Below are positions 22,997 through 30,889 of a stretch of 39,492 nt of DNA, in pieces; within the stretch, counting starts at the first letter, position 1; each line of letters starts with the position of its first letter. The notes beneath the pieces were generated by a model. It saw nothing but the letters and a program-made list of their open reading frames with translations. It was not told the origin of the DNA and did not search any database. This stretch comes from Candidatus Poribacteria bacterium (lineage in GTDB: Bacteria > Poribacteria > WGA-4E > WGA-3G). The stretch is from contig VXMD01000037.1 of assembly GCA_009841255.1 (NCBI GenBank), forward strand, positions 1-39,492. The letters are read 5' to 3'. The position numbers were made by a program, and so were the translations under genes.

Positions 22997-24691
22997 TTAA
23001 ATCCGAATGAGCTTCCCAACGAGACGACCCGTATGGTTGTCGTTCTCGACGACAACTTTGCCGTTTACCAGAGTATAGTCATAACCCTGCGCTCGCTGCG
23101 TCCAACGTCCCGCACCGACAGGTAAGTCATACACAAATTCAGGGACTTCCATGCGGAGATTTTCTGCGTCAATCACATTGACATCGGCGTAATACCCTTG
23201 CTTTAATAACCCGCGCTCAGGGATTCCGAAGGCTTCTGCGCCATCAGAAGTCAACCTGCGAATCGTCTCTTCCAAACTGAACACGTGTCGTTCACCGTGC
23301 CAAAATGTCAGGGCATGCGTTGAGAGAGAGGCGTCGCAGATGGCGTTTACATGGGCACCTGCATCACCGAGACCGAGGAGCGTGTCGCGGTAACGCACGA
23401 CTTCCTCAACGTGGGCGAGATTATGATTGTTCGTTGCGAAGGCAAATAACTGTCGTCCGCCAGTTTCTTGGAATAACCGAACGATTGTCTCTATCGGGCG
23501 TTCGTTGTTTTCATCGGCAATATTGCGTAACAAGTTCTCCGATTTACGGACATATTCGCACGCTTCCGGTCCGAAACGGTATAACATTTTACCGAGACGT
23601 TCATCACTCTCGGCAGGAATATCTAACAGTCCCGCACGTATCTTTTCGTCTTGGATTGCTGTCAATCGGTCGGGATACGGAAGACTGTATAATTCACGCC
23701 ACGCACTCACGTCGCGAATCGGCATCCAATTGCAAAGTCCAACCATCACCGTGTTAACGCGGGAAGAGACCATTGGACGCGCCTGCGCCCCGGCGGCTCG
23801 TTCTTCATCGAGCCACCCCAAATATAGCGTCTGGATCGTCGGGACGGCTTCATGGGTGAACGCGCTGAAAATCACAGGACACCCACTCTGCCGATTCACT
23901 TCAGCAATACGGTGGATCTCCTTTCGCGTTTCTGGATACTCGGTTGTCGGATAGTCCTCATATTCCCCAAAACCGGGTGCCCATTGGAAAATCCCTTTGT
24001 TATGGCTTCCAACGGCTTGTGCGAGCGCGACAAGCTCATCAAGATGTGCGAATGTGCCGGGAATCGGAATGCCTTCAGAGGTTTTGTGGGTGAGGGTTCG
24101 AGAGGTGGAGAATCCCAACGCCCCTGCCGCCATCGCTTCATCAACGGAGGCTTGCATTACCTTCATTTCATCGGGAGTTGGATTTCTGTCTCTTTTTAGG
24201 CTTTCTTCCCCCATTGCGTGGTAGCGTGTCGCCGCATGCCCAATCATACCGCAGACATTCACGCCCTTCGCGCACGCATCCAACGCGTCGTAGTACTCAC
24301 CGAAAGTTTCCCAATTCCAACGCAGACTGGACATGATGCTTTCCGCAGGAATCCCTTCAACACTTTCAAGGACCTTCGCTAAAACCGTGTGGTCGGCTTG
24401 TTTAACGGGCGCGAAACTCACACCGCAACTTCCAAGGATCAGTGTGGTGATACCGTGCCAGCATGTCGGTGTGCCAAGAGGGTCCCACATGAACTGGGCA
24501 TCCATATGTGTATGTGTATCTATAAAGCCGGGTGTGACGAGCCTGCCCGTTGCGTCAATTGTATGGTACGCCGCGTCAGGAAGAGTGCCAATCTCTGTGA
24601 TCCGTTCACCCTTAATAGCGATGTCGGCTTTGAAACCAGGCTTACCCGTTCCATCGATAACCGTTCCGTTGCGGATAACAAGATCGTACAC
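22997..24691 (-). CDS. N-acyl-D-amino-acid deacylase (D-aminoacylase), amidohydrolase family
   Basis: 564 residues. Starts with GTG (24691), with AAAAGGAG a normal distance upstream. The amidohydrolase fold is clear: an N-terminal beta domain (YDLVIRNGTVIDGTGKPGF), GFIDTHTHMDAQFMWDPLGT with metal ligands His60 and His62, ILGSCGVSFAP (~86-96), and a C-terminal LLKQGYYADVNVIDAENLR segment. These match D-aminoacylases, which hydrolyse N-acyl-D-amino acids to D-amino acids in the cytoplasm. Possible roles are salvage of D-amino acids from cell walls or host peptides; the exact substrate is not visible. Related dihydroorotase/hydantoinase-type hydrolases are the main alternative. Confidence 0.85.
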   Translation of the reverse strand: MYDLVIRNGTVIDGTGKPGFKADIAIKGERITEIGTLPDAAYHTIDATGRLVTPGFIDTHTHMDAQFMWDPLGTPTCWHGITTLILGSCGVSFAPVKQADHTVLAKVLESVEGIPAESIMSSLRWNWETFGEYYDALDACAKGVNVCGMIGHAATRYHAMGEESLKRDRNPTPDEMKVMQASVDEAMAAGALGFSTSRTLTHKTSEGIPIPGTFAHLDELVALAQAVGSHNKGIFQWAPGFGEYEDYPTTEYPETRKEIHRIAEVNRQSGCPVIFSAFTHEAVPTIQTLYLGWLDEERAAGAQARPMVSSRVNTVMVGLCNWMPIRDVSAWRELYSLPYPDRLTAIQDEKIRAGLLDIPAESDERLGKMLYRFGPEACEYVRKSENLLRNIADENNERPIETIVRLFQETGGRQLFAFATNNHNLAHVEEVVRYRDTLLGLGDAGAHVNAICDASLSTHALTFWHGERHVFSLEETIRRLTSDGAEAFGIPERGLLKQGYYADVNVIDAENLRMEVPEFVYDLPVGAGRWTQRAQGYDYTLVNGKVVVENDNHTGRLVGKLIRI

Positions 24692-24750
24692 TTTTTTCTC
24701 CTTTTAATAGTTTTCAGGGCGAGTTGCGTAGCAGGCGAACCGATAACTAT

Positions 24751-25260
24751 TTAGACGGTATACTGTTTGAGCGTATCGTCATCTAAATTCTGCAAGACAT
24801 CTTTCGTGTCAGGTTTTTGTCCTCTGTCGAGTTCCTGTTCAGAGAATCCCTGCTCTGCGAGCACCTCTTCAACGACATAGATAGCGGCTTCGCAGCGAAG
24901 CGCAAGCGCGATTGCATCACTGGGACGGCAATCCACCTCGATATTGTCCCCTTTCACGTCCAATGTCACGTGTGCATAGAAAGTCCCCTCTTCGAAAGCG
25001 TGTACACACACGGCTGTAACTTTAGCTTCAAGGGTTTCAATCATAGTCTTGAGCAAGTCGTGTGTCATTGGGCGCGGAAGTTGGATTTTCTCTAAATGCA
25101 TCTGGATAGCCGCTGCCTCGGATTCCCCGATCCATATCAACAGTATCCGATTTGAATCATCCTCTTTTTCCTTCAGGACGACGATTGGCGCGCCTGTGCC
25201 ACGATCAATTGAGAGGAAGTTGACTTTAACTTCAACTCTTGCTTGTTTCTCTTTTTCCAT
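24751..25260 (-). CDS. bifunctional nuclease (BFN, DUF151) domain protein
   Basis: 169 residues. The BFN domain fills most of the protein: RTGAPIVVLKEK-like start (GTGAPIVVLKEKEDD), LLIWIGESEAAAIQ (~41-54), RPMTHDLLKTMIETL (~63-77), and CRPSDAIALALRCEAAIYV (~113-131). Homologues in Thermotoga and plants show DNase/RNase activity or stress-linked regulation. The ~30-residue C-terminus is acidic. AAAGG lies 8 bases before the ATG. It is followed after about 60 bases by the deacylase GTG and preceded by a 98-bp inverted-repeat element. Confidence 0.88.
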   Translation of the reverse strand: MEKEKQARVEVKVNFLSIDRGTGAPIVVLKEKEDDSNRILLIWIGESEAAAIQMHLEKIQLPRPMTHDLLKTMIETLEAKVTAVCVHAFEEGTFYAHVTLDVKGDNIEVDCRPSDAIALALRCEAAIYVVEEVLAEQGFSEQELDRGQKPDTKDVLQNLDDDTLKQYTV

Positions 25261-25277
25261 CTGTTCATCCTTTCGTA

Positions 25278-25375
25278 ATATTGGCTATCAGTTTGCTGGC
25301 TATCGGTTCTCGGTTTTCAGTTAAAGAGTGATTTGCTAAAAGAAAACCTCTTAACTGACAACTGATAACCAATAT
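25278..25375. repeat. 98-bp element with 16-bp terminal inverted repeats
   Basis: ATATTGGCTATCAGTT (25278-25293) and AACTGATAACCAATAT (25360-25375) are inverted with one mismatch. Inside, CAGTTAAAGAG and CTCTTAACTG form a second inverted pair. The interior repeats (TCTTAACTGACAACTGATAA) tie it to 9274-9332, 10482-10535, 27241-27286 and 28811-28918. It ends one base before the flotillin stop codon. The layout is MITE-like, but no target duplication is certain. Confidence 0.65.
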
Positions 25376-25376
25376 G

Positions 25377-27218
25377 CTATTCTTCTGAATCCGATTGGGC
25401 ATTGACTGCCATGTTGGAAGCATAATCGTGAATCGTCTGTGCAATCCTTTCAGTATCTAAACCGCTGAACCCGACAATTTCCTTCAGCAGCGGCACTGCC
25501 GCACCGGCGTTCACAATTGAGCTGAGAATCCGGTTCATACCGTTGCTGCCATTTCCATTGCCCCCACCGCCGAGGTCAAGCACGCGGATGCTTTCAATAC
25601 GCTCGGCTGGTTTCATCAGTTCATTCGTTACTTCAGGTAGGGATTCCACGAGTGCTAATATGGCATCGCTAACGAGAACTTTGGAATCCGCCTGATTTTT
25701 CGCCGCAATCGATGCCTCTTCACCATCGGCTTTTGCCTTCGCTTCCACAAGGAATGCTTCTGCGAGAATTCTTTGTGCTTGTGCTTTGACCTCGGCGGCT
25801 TCAAGTTCCGCCTTAGCGGATTCCACAACGGCGTAGGCTTCGGCATCAGCAGCGCGTTCTTTGGCGATTCGCTCCTCGTCCGCTTCCTGTTCGGCGCGGA
25901 TCAGCGCGATTTTACTTTGCCGTTCCGCTTCCTCAACGGCTTCAGCAGTTAAAACACTCGCTTCAGCTTTCGCCTTTTGCGCGCTAACATCTAAAAGTTC
26001 TATCAGAGCTGCTTCGCGTTCTTTCTCCTTCATTGAGATCTGAATTGCGTTTGCGGCTTGTGCCTCTTTTTCCTCGCGTTCTTTTTCAATAAGGACGATT
26101 CTGCTGGAAATACCCGCCGCTTCAACAGTGCGCTGCTGCTCAATCTTGGCTTTTTCAACGGTGAGTTCTCGTTGGATCTGTGCTTCTTCGATCTGCTGTT
26201 CCTGTTCGACGCGTGCGATTTCGACCGCTTGCTTCTGGGAGATCTCCGTTTCTTGGACTTGGCGTTCCTGTTCAATCCTCGCTGTATCGAGCCGCTGCTT
26301 CTGGGAGATTTCTGTAGATTTTACCACTTCTTCTTGCTTGATTCGCGCTTCTTCAACAGCTTGTTGCTGTTCAAGTTTATGCGCCTCAATCTCGCGTTCC
26401 TGTTCCGCTTTGTTCGTAGCGATTGCTTTGCGCTGCTCTTCCTGCGCGAACTCAAGCCGTTTCGCAACTTCTAAAGCTTGGCTCTCCGTCTCCTCTTCGC
26501 GCTGTTTGATTTCCAGTTCGGCTTTGAGTCGGTTCTCTTCGCGTCTCACTTGGTTCTCGTGCTCGATCCGGGCGGTTTCCGTTTGCCTATCCTCGACCTC
26601 TTGCTTGATAGTTTGAATTGCGACGACATCAAACCGGTTGTTCTCGTCAAGTGCCTCAAGTGGCGTCTGGTCGAGGTTGGTTACGGCTACGCTTTCCAAC
26701 TTGAAGCCGTTCTGTTCGAGGTCATCTCGGCATGCCTCCTGAACTTGATCAGAAAACTGTTGGCGTTTTTCGTGTAATTCCTGCAGATCCATCGTTGCGG
26801 CGACGCTTCGAAGAACACCGACGAGTTTACCTTCAAGAAGTTTATTAACTTCGGCGGGTGTTAAGGTTTTGTCCCCAAGACTCGCCACTGCTTTGAGTAC
26901 ATCTTGTTCGTTCGGTTCAATTTTGACATAGAATTCTGCTTCCAAATCAACCCGTAGACTGTCTTTCGTAATCAGCGCGGCTTGTCCTGTTCGTTCGACG
27001 GGAAGTTGGAGCGTATTCAGGGAAATGAGCTGGCTCGTGTTCGTCAGTGGATTGATAAGGCTGCCACCAAAAACAGCACGCTTTTTACGTCCGCCAGAGA
27101 TGACTAATGCCGAGTCTGCTGGTGCTTTTTTGTAGAAAGATCGATAGATTAACAGGAAAATGACCAATAAGGCACCCACGCTGCCGACAATAGTGATGAA
27201 TAAATTGGCATCCAACAT
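25377..27218 (-). CDS. flotillin/SPFH-family membrane scaffold protein, YqiK-like
   Basis: 613 residues. One N-terminal membrane helix (~7-26), an SPFH/band 7 domain (~30-195, with LPVERTGQAALITKDSLRVD), then a long helical coiled coil (~200-500) rich in Glu, Ala and Gln. The coil shows near-repeats of about 30 residues such as EISQKQRLDTARIEQERQ and EISQKQAVEIARVEQEQQ. A short GGGGNGNGSNG linker leads to the C-terminus. Flotillins organise membrane microdomains. AAAGGAG precedes the ATG. It lies directly downstream of an NfeD-like OB-fold protein, the standard partner, as in the E. coli yqiJ-yqiK pair. Confidence 0.9.
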   Translation of the reverse strand: MLDANLFITIVGSVGALLVIFLLIYRSFYKKAPADSALVISGGRKKRAVFGGSLINPLTNTSQLISLNTLQLPVERTGQAALITKDSLRVDLEAEFYVKIEPNEQDVLKAVASLGDKTLTPAEVNKLLEGKLVGVLRSVAATMDLQELHEKRQQFSDQVQEACRDDLEQNGFKLESVAVTNLDQTPLEALDENNRFDVVAIQTIKQEVEDRQTETARIEHENQVRREENRLKAELEIKQREEETESQALEVAKRLEFAQEEQRKAIATNKAEQEREIEAHKLEQQQAVEEARIKQEEVVKSTEISQKQRLDTARIEQERQVQETEISQKQAVEIARVEQEQQIEEAQIQRELTVEKAKIEQQRTVEAAGISSRIVLIEKEREEKEAQAANAIQISMKEKEREAALIELLDVSAQKAKAEASVLTAEAVEEAERQSKIALIRAEQEADEERIAKERAADAEAYAVVESAKAELEAAEVKAQAQRILAEAFLVEAKAKADGEEASIAAKNQADSKVLVSDAILALVESLPEVTNELMKPAERIESIRVLDLGGGGNGNGSNGMNRILSSIVNAGAAVPLLKEIVGFSGLDTERIAQTIHDYASNMAVNAQSDSEE

Positions 27219-27240
27219 GTTTCAATTCTCCTTTTTTACT

Positions 27241-27286
27241 AGTTATCGGTTGTCGGAAGAATGGTTTTCAGTTGTCGGTTACAAAT
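27241..27286. repeat. partial copy of the 'TTATC..TTGTC' repeat spanning the NfeD stop codon
   Basis: AGTTATCGGTTGTCGG and TTTTCAGTTGTCGGTTAC are two related half-units. Read on the minus strand the second gives GTAACCGACAACTGA, which encodes the last residues VTDN and the stop of the NfeD-like gene. Confidence 0.5.
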
Positions 27287-27981
27287 TCGCTTTTTTGGAC
27301 ATCAAATATCCGTTTTGTCCGGTCATAATTTATGAGGATGACAGTATCTCCTTTGACGGGAGTGTCTTCATCCGGTTTGGCACGGCAACTAACCGTTAAT
27401 TGCGGTCCGTCCGGAACTCGGACGCGAGCCGTACCAAAGGTGGTTGTAATCTGTCCACTGATAACTCGTCCACTGAGACCGAGTAACTGGACATCAGTGA
27501 TGGCTTTTTCGCTCTCTGGCAACAGTTTTGAGAGTGCGATGGAAATATACCGAGTTCCTAAGAAACAACAGAAAAGCGCAATGATACACGATATCCAAAC
27601 CCAGTGTGGGTTTTCCGGGATGTTGAGAAGCGCATTGGCGATGAGCCCAGAGATTCCCCATGTCACAAATAGCGACATCAGCACAATCATCAAGGGGACC
27701 CTGCCGACGTTCAGAAACCCAAACATATCTCCGAAGGAGGGACTCTGCGTGCCTGTATGTGTGTCCATATCAGCCTCTACATCTGCGTCGGCGTCTATAT
27801 CCATATCGGCATCCATGTCCGCATCCATATCGACATCTGTGTCCACATCGCCGAAGTCCATTGCACCTGTGGCAAGTCGGAAAAGTGCCAATAGGAACAC
27901 AATCGCTAACGGGGCTGTAAACCAAACATTATACGAAACGATGAGATAGTTCAGGAATTCTATCATGGCATCCCTTTTCAT
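27268..27981 (-). CDS. NfeD-like/YqiJ OB-fold membrane protein
   Basis: 237 residues from ATG 27981 (an alternative ATG at 27966, with AAAAGGG upstream, would give 232). Order: an N-terminal membrane helix (~14-35), an Asp-rich stretch (~42-75) made of repeating D-x-D steps (DVDTDVDMDADMDADMD), two further membrane helices (~90-110 and ~125-150), and a C-terminal OB-fold domain (~165-237; GLSGRVISGQITT, GTARVRVPDGPQLTV). This is the YqiJ architecture. NfeD/YqiJ proteins pair with flotillins, and the flotillin gene follows. The start overlaps the stop of the upstream gene (ATGA). The last codons and stop are inside a dispersed repeat. Confidence 0.85.
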   Translation of the reverse strand: MKRDAMIEFLNYLIVSYNVWFTAPLAIVFLLALFRLATGAMDFGDVDTDVDMDADMDADMDIDADADVEADMDTHTGTQSPSFGDMFGFLNVGRVPLMIVLMSLFVTWGISGLIANALLNIPENPHWVWISCIIALFCCFLGTRYISIALSKLLPESEKAITDVQLLGLSGRVISGQITTTFGTARVRVPDGPQLTVSCRAKPDEDTPVKGDTVILINYDRTKRIFDVQKSEFVTDN

Positions 27982-28415
27982 CCTGCTCCGGAGGGCACGC
28001 GATCACAATCATCGTGGTGATGCGCCTCCGAGAGCTGCTCAGTGATGCACGCGTAAGCACATTGTGCTGCACGGAAGTTGATATTGTCGATCCAGTGAAC
28101 ATTACGTACGACACTAATTTCAAGTTTTGCTTGGCGGAAGAGCCGATGCTTAAGATGCCGAACTAACTTAACACCGCTGATTTCTGTAAACAGTAGATTG
28201 CACCGAACATTCGCGTAGGAAACAGCGATGCCCCCTATATATCGCTCATCTAAGACTAACACCCGGCGCGACGTAATGAAAACATAGTCTGGACGCAGCA
28301 AACTGGAGCGACCGAGGACGCACAAATATACATGTTCATCCTCACCTATATGCGCTTGCACAATCTTTTGGATACGAGGTGGCATGTTCGCGAATTCAGC
28401 CATGTTATTTTGCAA
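27978..28415 (-). CDS. PH-domain-like (bPH/YdbT-type) small protein
   Basis: 145 residues. The core (residues ~20-125) alternates strands: DEHVYLCVLGRSSLLRPDYV, FITSRRVLVLDERY, FTEISGVKLVRHL and LEISVVRNVHWIDNINFRA. This pattern of 'F.T..R......' and 'I..V......' resembles bacterial PH domains (bPH_2), often found with membrane organisers. I infer that from pattern only. An alternative start at ATG 28403 is possible (neither has a clear ribosome binding site). The stop overlaps the NfeD-like start by four bases, so it heads the flotillin operon. No membrane helix. Confidence 0.6.
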   Translation of the reverse strand: MQNNMAEFANMPPRIQKIVQAHIGEDEHVYLCVLGRSSLLRPDYVFITSRRVLVLDERYIGGIAVSYANVRCNLLFTEISGVKLVRHLKHRLFRQAKLEISVVRNVHWIDNINFRAAQCAYACITEQLSEAHHHDDCDRVPSGAG

Positions 28416-28455
28416 GCAATATGTGGCTGATAAACACGGAATAACGCTGTAGAAA

Positions 28456-28807
28456 TGGAGGTGGCGGGAATCGAACCCGCGTCCGAAGGCAGTTCAATAG
28501 AGGCTACTACATGCTTATCACAGGTTTTAAGATTCGCCTATCAGACTCCCCTGTGCAGGATTCATAAGAGACTATCTCAAAAAGTGTTTCGCGGCACGCC
28601 CCTTGAGAATGAGCGAGCGGCTAAGCCCGTATTGCGACGCTTTTGCTTCCCTGACGGGCGGCAGGTCGGCAAAGCGTAGCTACATTAAGCAGCTAATGCT
28701 AATTCTTCATCAGCATTTATAAATGTTCCGCCTATTTAACGAGGCCTGCGGAGACCTCGGCATGCAACCTATATCTCATTTACCTTCGTCGAAACCTTTA
28801 CACCCCC
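28456..28807 (-). ncRNA. ssrA: transfer-messenger RNA (tmRNA)
   Basis: 352 nt. The 5' end GGGGGTGTAAAGGTTTCGAC and the 3' end GGGTTCGATTCCCGCCACC plus TCCA (read on the minus strand) form the tRNA-like acceptor: GGGGGUG pairs with CACCUCC, with A as discriminator. CCA is not encoded. The tag reading frame is at 28685-28729: after AAATAGGC it encodes GTFINADEELALAA and a TAA stop (resume codon GGA by analogy; the tag could start later). The LALAA end is the normal degron. The smpB gene lies 113 bases upstream on the same strand. tmRNA with SmpB rescues ribosomes stalled on broken mRNAs. Confidence 0.95.
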
Positions 28808-28810
28808 AAG

Positions 28811-28918
28811 AGAGCCATCAGCCATCAGTAAAGAGGATTTCGTTTAAAAATAACCGCTTGTTACTGACAACTGACAACTGAAAGGATTTTGTTTAACGAC
28901 AATCCGTGCTGATAACCA
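28811..28918. repeat. tandem 'ACTGACAACTGA' repeat region between smpB and ssrA
   Basis: AGCCATCAGCCATCAGT, then TTACTGACAACTGACAACTG, an AAAGGATTTTG...AATCC stretch and GCTGATAACCA. It belongs to the 25278-25375 family and occupies almost the entire smpB-ssrA spacer. Confidence 0.6.
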
Positions 28919-28920
28919 CG

Positions 28921-29379
28921 TTAATTGTATGCTCTTATCTCATTCGCACCCGCTTCACGCTCAAGTTTGTCGCGTTTATCATAAAGTCGCTTACCCATAG
29001 CAACAGCTAACTCCAGTTTCACCTTGCCATTGCTAAAATAGGCGCGCGTTGGAACGATAGTCATCCCTTTTGAACGGAGCGAGCGTTCAAGCTTAATGAT
29101 TTCTCGTCGATGCAATAAAAGTTTCCGTTTCCGCTTCGGCTCGTGATTTGCCATATTTCCATGTTCGTAAGGACCAATATGAGCATCAATCAGGAACACT
29201 TCTCCATCTGTTATCTGTGCGTAACTATCTGCCAAGTTGAGCCGTCCTGCGCGAATTGCCTTTACTTCTGTGCCTTGCAGAGCGACACCGGCTTCATAGC
29301 GATCGCGCAGGTGATAGTCATACCGCGCTTTTCGATTCACAGTAATCAATGGAGTTGTAGAATTTTTGGCATTTTTCAT
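28921..29379 (-). CDS. smpB: SsrA-binding protein
   Basis: 152 residues from ATG 29379 (the frame stays open to 29418, but those extra residues do not look conserved). SmpB binds tmRNA and delivers it to stalled ribosomes. Family motifs are visible: NRKARYDYHL near the N-terminus, GVALQGTEVKAIRAGRLNLA (~32-51), DAHIGPYEHGN (~63-73), KRKLLLHRREI (~82-92), and the basic C-terminal tail with GKRLYDKRDKLEREA. There is no Shine-Dalgarno sequence. A strong promoter (TTGCAC-17-TATACT) places the transcript start a few bases before the ATG, so the mRNA may be nearly leaderless. It precedes ssrA. Confidence 0.97.
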   Translation of the reverse strand: MKNAKNSTTPLITVNRKARYDYHLRDRYEAGVALQGTEVKAIRAGRLNLADSYAQITDGEVFLIDAHIGPYEHGNMANHEPKRKRKLLLHRREIIKLERSLRSKGMTIVPTRAYFSNGKVKLELAVAMGKRLYDKRDKLEREAGANEIRAYN

Positions 29380-29389
29380 CGTGGTGTTA

Positions 29390-29418
29390 AGTATAACATA
29401 GAACTGACTTGAGTGCAA
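29390..29418 (-). promoter_or_regulatory. sigma70-type promoter for smpB (near-leaderless)
   Basis: On the minus strand, TTGCAC (29413-29418) and TATACT (29390-29395) are separated by 17 bases. The expected transcript start (~29383) is only about four bases before the smpB ATG. Confidence 0.6.
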
Positions 29419-29488
29419 GAAAAACTTCAGGAATCATTAAGTCCCGAAAAATATGAACTTTTTTCGCAAAATAGGATTTTAGTAGAAA

Positions 29489-29516
29489 ACGACACACAAA
29501 TCTGATAAACTATACT
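29489..29516 (+). promoter_or_regulatory. possible promoter for hflX
   Basis: TATACT at 29511-29516 with ACGACA at 29489-29494 (16-base spacer). The -10 is good, the -35 weak. It lies about 67 bases before the hflX ATG, divergent from the smpB promoter. Confidence 0.4.
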
Positions 29517-29582
29517 ACACGTTGGCAAAACCAGGGCATTGTGCCTTGATATACCCGTAGAACTCAGGAAAGGAGTTTCTTG

Positions 29583-30875
29583 ATGCAAGAACTTTATGAT
29601 ACACGTGCACCAAATCCGCCTTCACGTGCAATTTTAGTGGGCGTAAAACTCCGAAATAATTCAATTGATGAAACCGAAGAATCGCTACAAGAGCTCCAGC
29701 AACTCACAGAGACTGCTGGTATTGAAGTCGTTTGTAAGACAATTCAACCACGCAATGCACCAAATCCAACCTATTTCATTGGTGAAGGCAAGGTTGAAGA
29801 AGAACTCAAGCCTCTCGTTGAAGAGTTAGACGCAGACGCGATTATTTTTGACGAGGAACTGTCACCAGCACAAAATCGGAATCTTGAGAGGGCACTTGAG
29901 GTCGCTACAATTGACCGGACGGGGCTCATTCTTCAGGTTTTCGCGCAACGCGCACTTACCAAGGAAGCGCGCTTACAAGTCGCATTGGCGCAACTCGAAT
30001 ATGCACTTCCACGCCTCACTCGGATGTGGACACACCTGTCACGACTTGCGACGGGTGGCGGTGGCAGTAGACGTCTCCGGGGTCCCGGCGAAACGCAGCT
30101 TGAAATGGACAGACGCTGGGTCCGCGGGAATATCGCACATGTTAGAAAAGCACTTGATGCCGTTGAAAAGCAACGCCATACGCAGCGGCGAAATCGGTCT
30201 GAAAAAATCAAGGTGTCTCTCGTGGGGTATACCAATGCGGGGAAATCAACGCTATTTAACGTCCTAACAGGCGAAGCCGTTTTGGCTGAGGATAAATTGT
30301 TCGCGACTTTAGATTCTACCACGCGGAAGGTGGATTTGCCCCAAAAGCAACAAATTCTGTTGAGCGACACCGTCGGATTTATCAAGAAATTACCACACCA
30401 GTTAGTCGCGGCATTCAAGGCTACGCTCGAAGAAGTCTTAGAAGCAGATCTTTTGCTTCATGTTATCGATGTGAGTCACCCAGAAGCAGAGGCGCAGATA
30501 GCGGCTGTGAATGTAGTCCTTGAAGAATTGGATGCTACCGATATTCCGATGTTCATGGTTTTGAATAAAATTGATAGGCTCAAAAATGATGAGGAATTGC
30601 ACCTCTTGCAGTGCCAATATCCAGAGGCTTTGCCGATCTCAGCACAACGCGGCGATGGCATTCCAGCGTTAATAGATGCTTTGGCACATCGTTTTGCTGA
30701 ACGTGGCACGGAACTCTCTCTCTGTATTCCGTATACAGAGGGGAAAGTGCTCGACTTATTGCATAAGCACGGTATAGTACTTGAGACTGAATACGCAGAT
30801 GAAGCCGTTCATGTCAAAGCACGCTTGCCGAACCGTTATCTCAAATCGGTCTCTCAATTTTTGGTTTCTTCCTAA
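29583..30875 (+). CDS. hflX: GTPase HflX
   Basis: 430 residues from ATG 29583, with AAGGAG 7 bases upstream; a TTG one codon earlier is less likely. HflX is a ribosome-splitting GTPase that rescues stalled or heat-damaged 70S ribosomes. The N-terminal HflX domain (PTYFIGEGK, 62-70; FDEELSPAQNRNLE, 89-102) is followed by the helical linker with GGGSRRLRGPGETQLEMDRR (158-178), a diagnostic segment. The G domain follows: G1 GYTNAGKST (215-223), G3 DTVGF (262-266), G4 NKID (328-331). Placement beside ssrA and smpB groups three ribosome-rescue genes. Confidence 0.96.
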   Translation: MQELYDTRAPNPPSRAILVGVKLRNNSIDETEESLQELQQLTETAGIEVVCKTIQPRNAPNPTYFIGEGKVEEELKPLVEELDADAIIFDEELSPAQNRNLERALEVATIDRTGLILQVFAQRALTKEARLQVALAQLEYALPRLTRMWTHLSRLATGGGGSRRLRGPGETQLEMDRRWVRGNIAHVRKALDAVEKQRHTQRRNRSEKIKVSLVGYTNAGKSTLFNVLTGEAVLAEDKLFATLDSTTRKVDLPQKQQILLSDTVGFIKKLPHQLVAAFKATLEEVLEADLLLHVIDVSHPEAEAQIAAVNVVLEELDATDIPMFMVLNKIDRLKNDEELHLLQCQYPEALPISAQRGDGIPALIDALAHRFAERGTELSLCIPYTEGKVLDLLHKHGIVLETEYADEAVHVKARLPNRYLKSVSQFLVSS

Positions 30876-30889
30876 GAAAGGCGTTGATA

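Noticed and set aside
26058-26616. Long plus-strand open frames opposite the flotillin gene
   Set aside because: They are the antisense of the Glu/Ala/Gln-rich coiled-coil codons, giving Phe/Leu/Ser-rich text; no independent support.
27767-27862. Short-period repeat that could be taken for a tandem-repeat locus or CRISPR-like array
   Set aside because: It is coding sequence for the Asp-rich ladder of the NfeD-like protein; period and spacing do not fit CRISPR repeats and spacers.
28455-28679. 74-codon open frame starting MEVAGIEPASEG
   Set aside because: This is the well-known false ORF made by the antisense of the tmRNA/tRNA 3' end.
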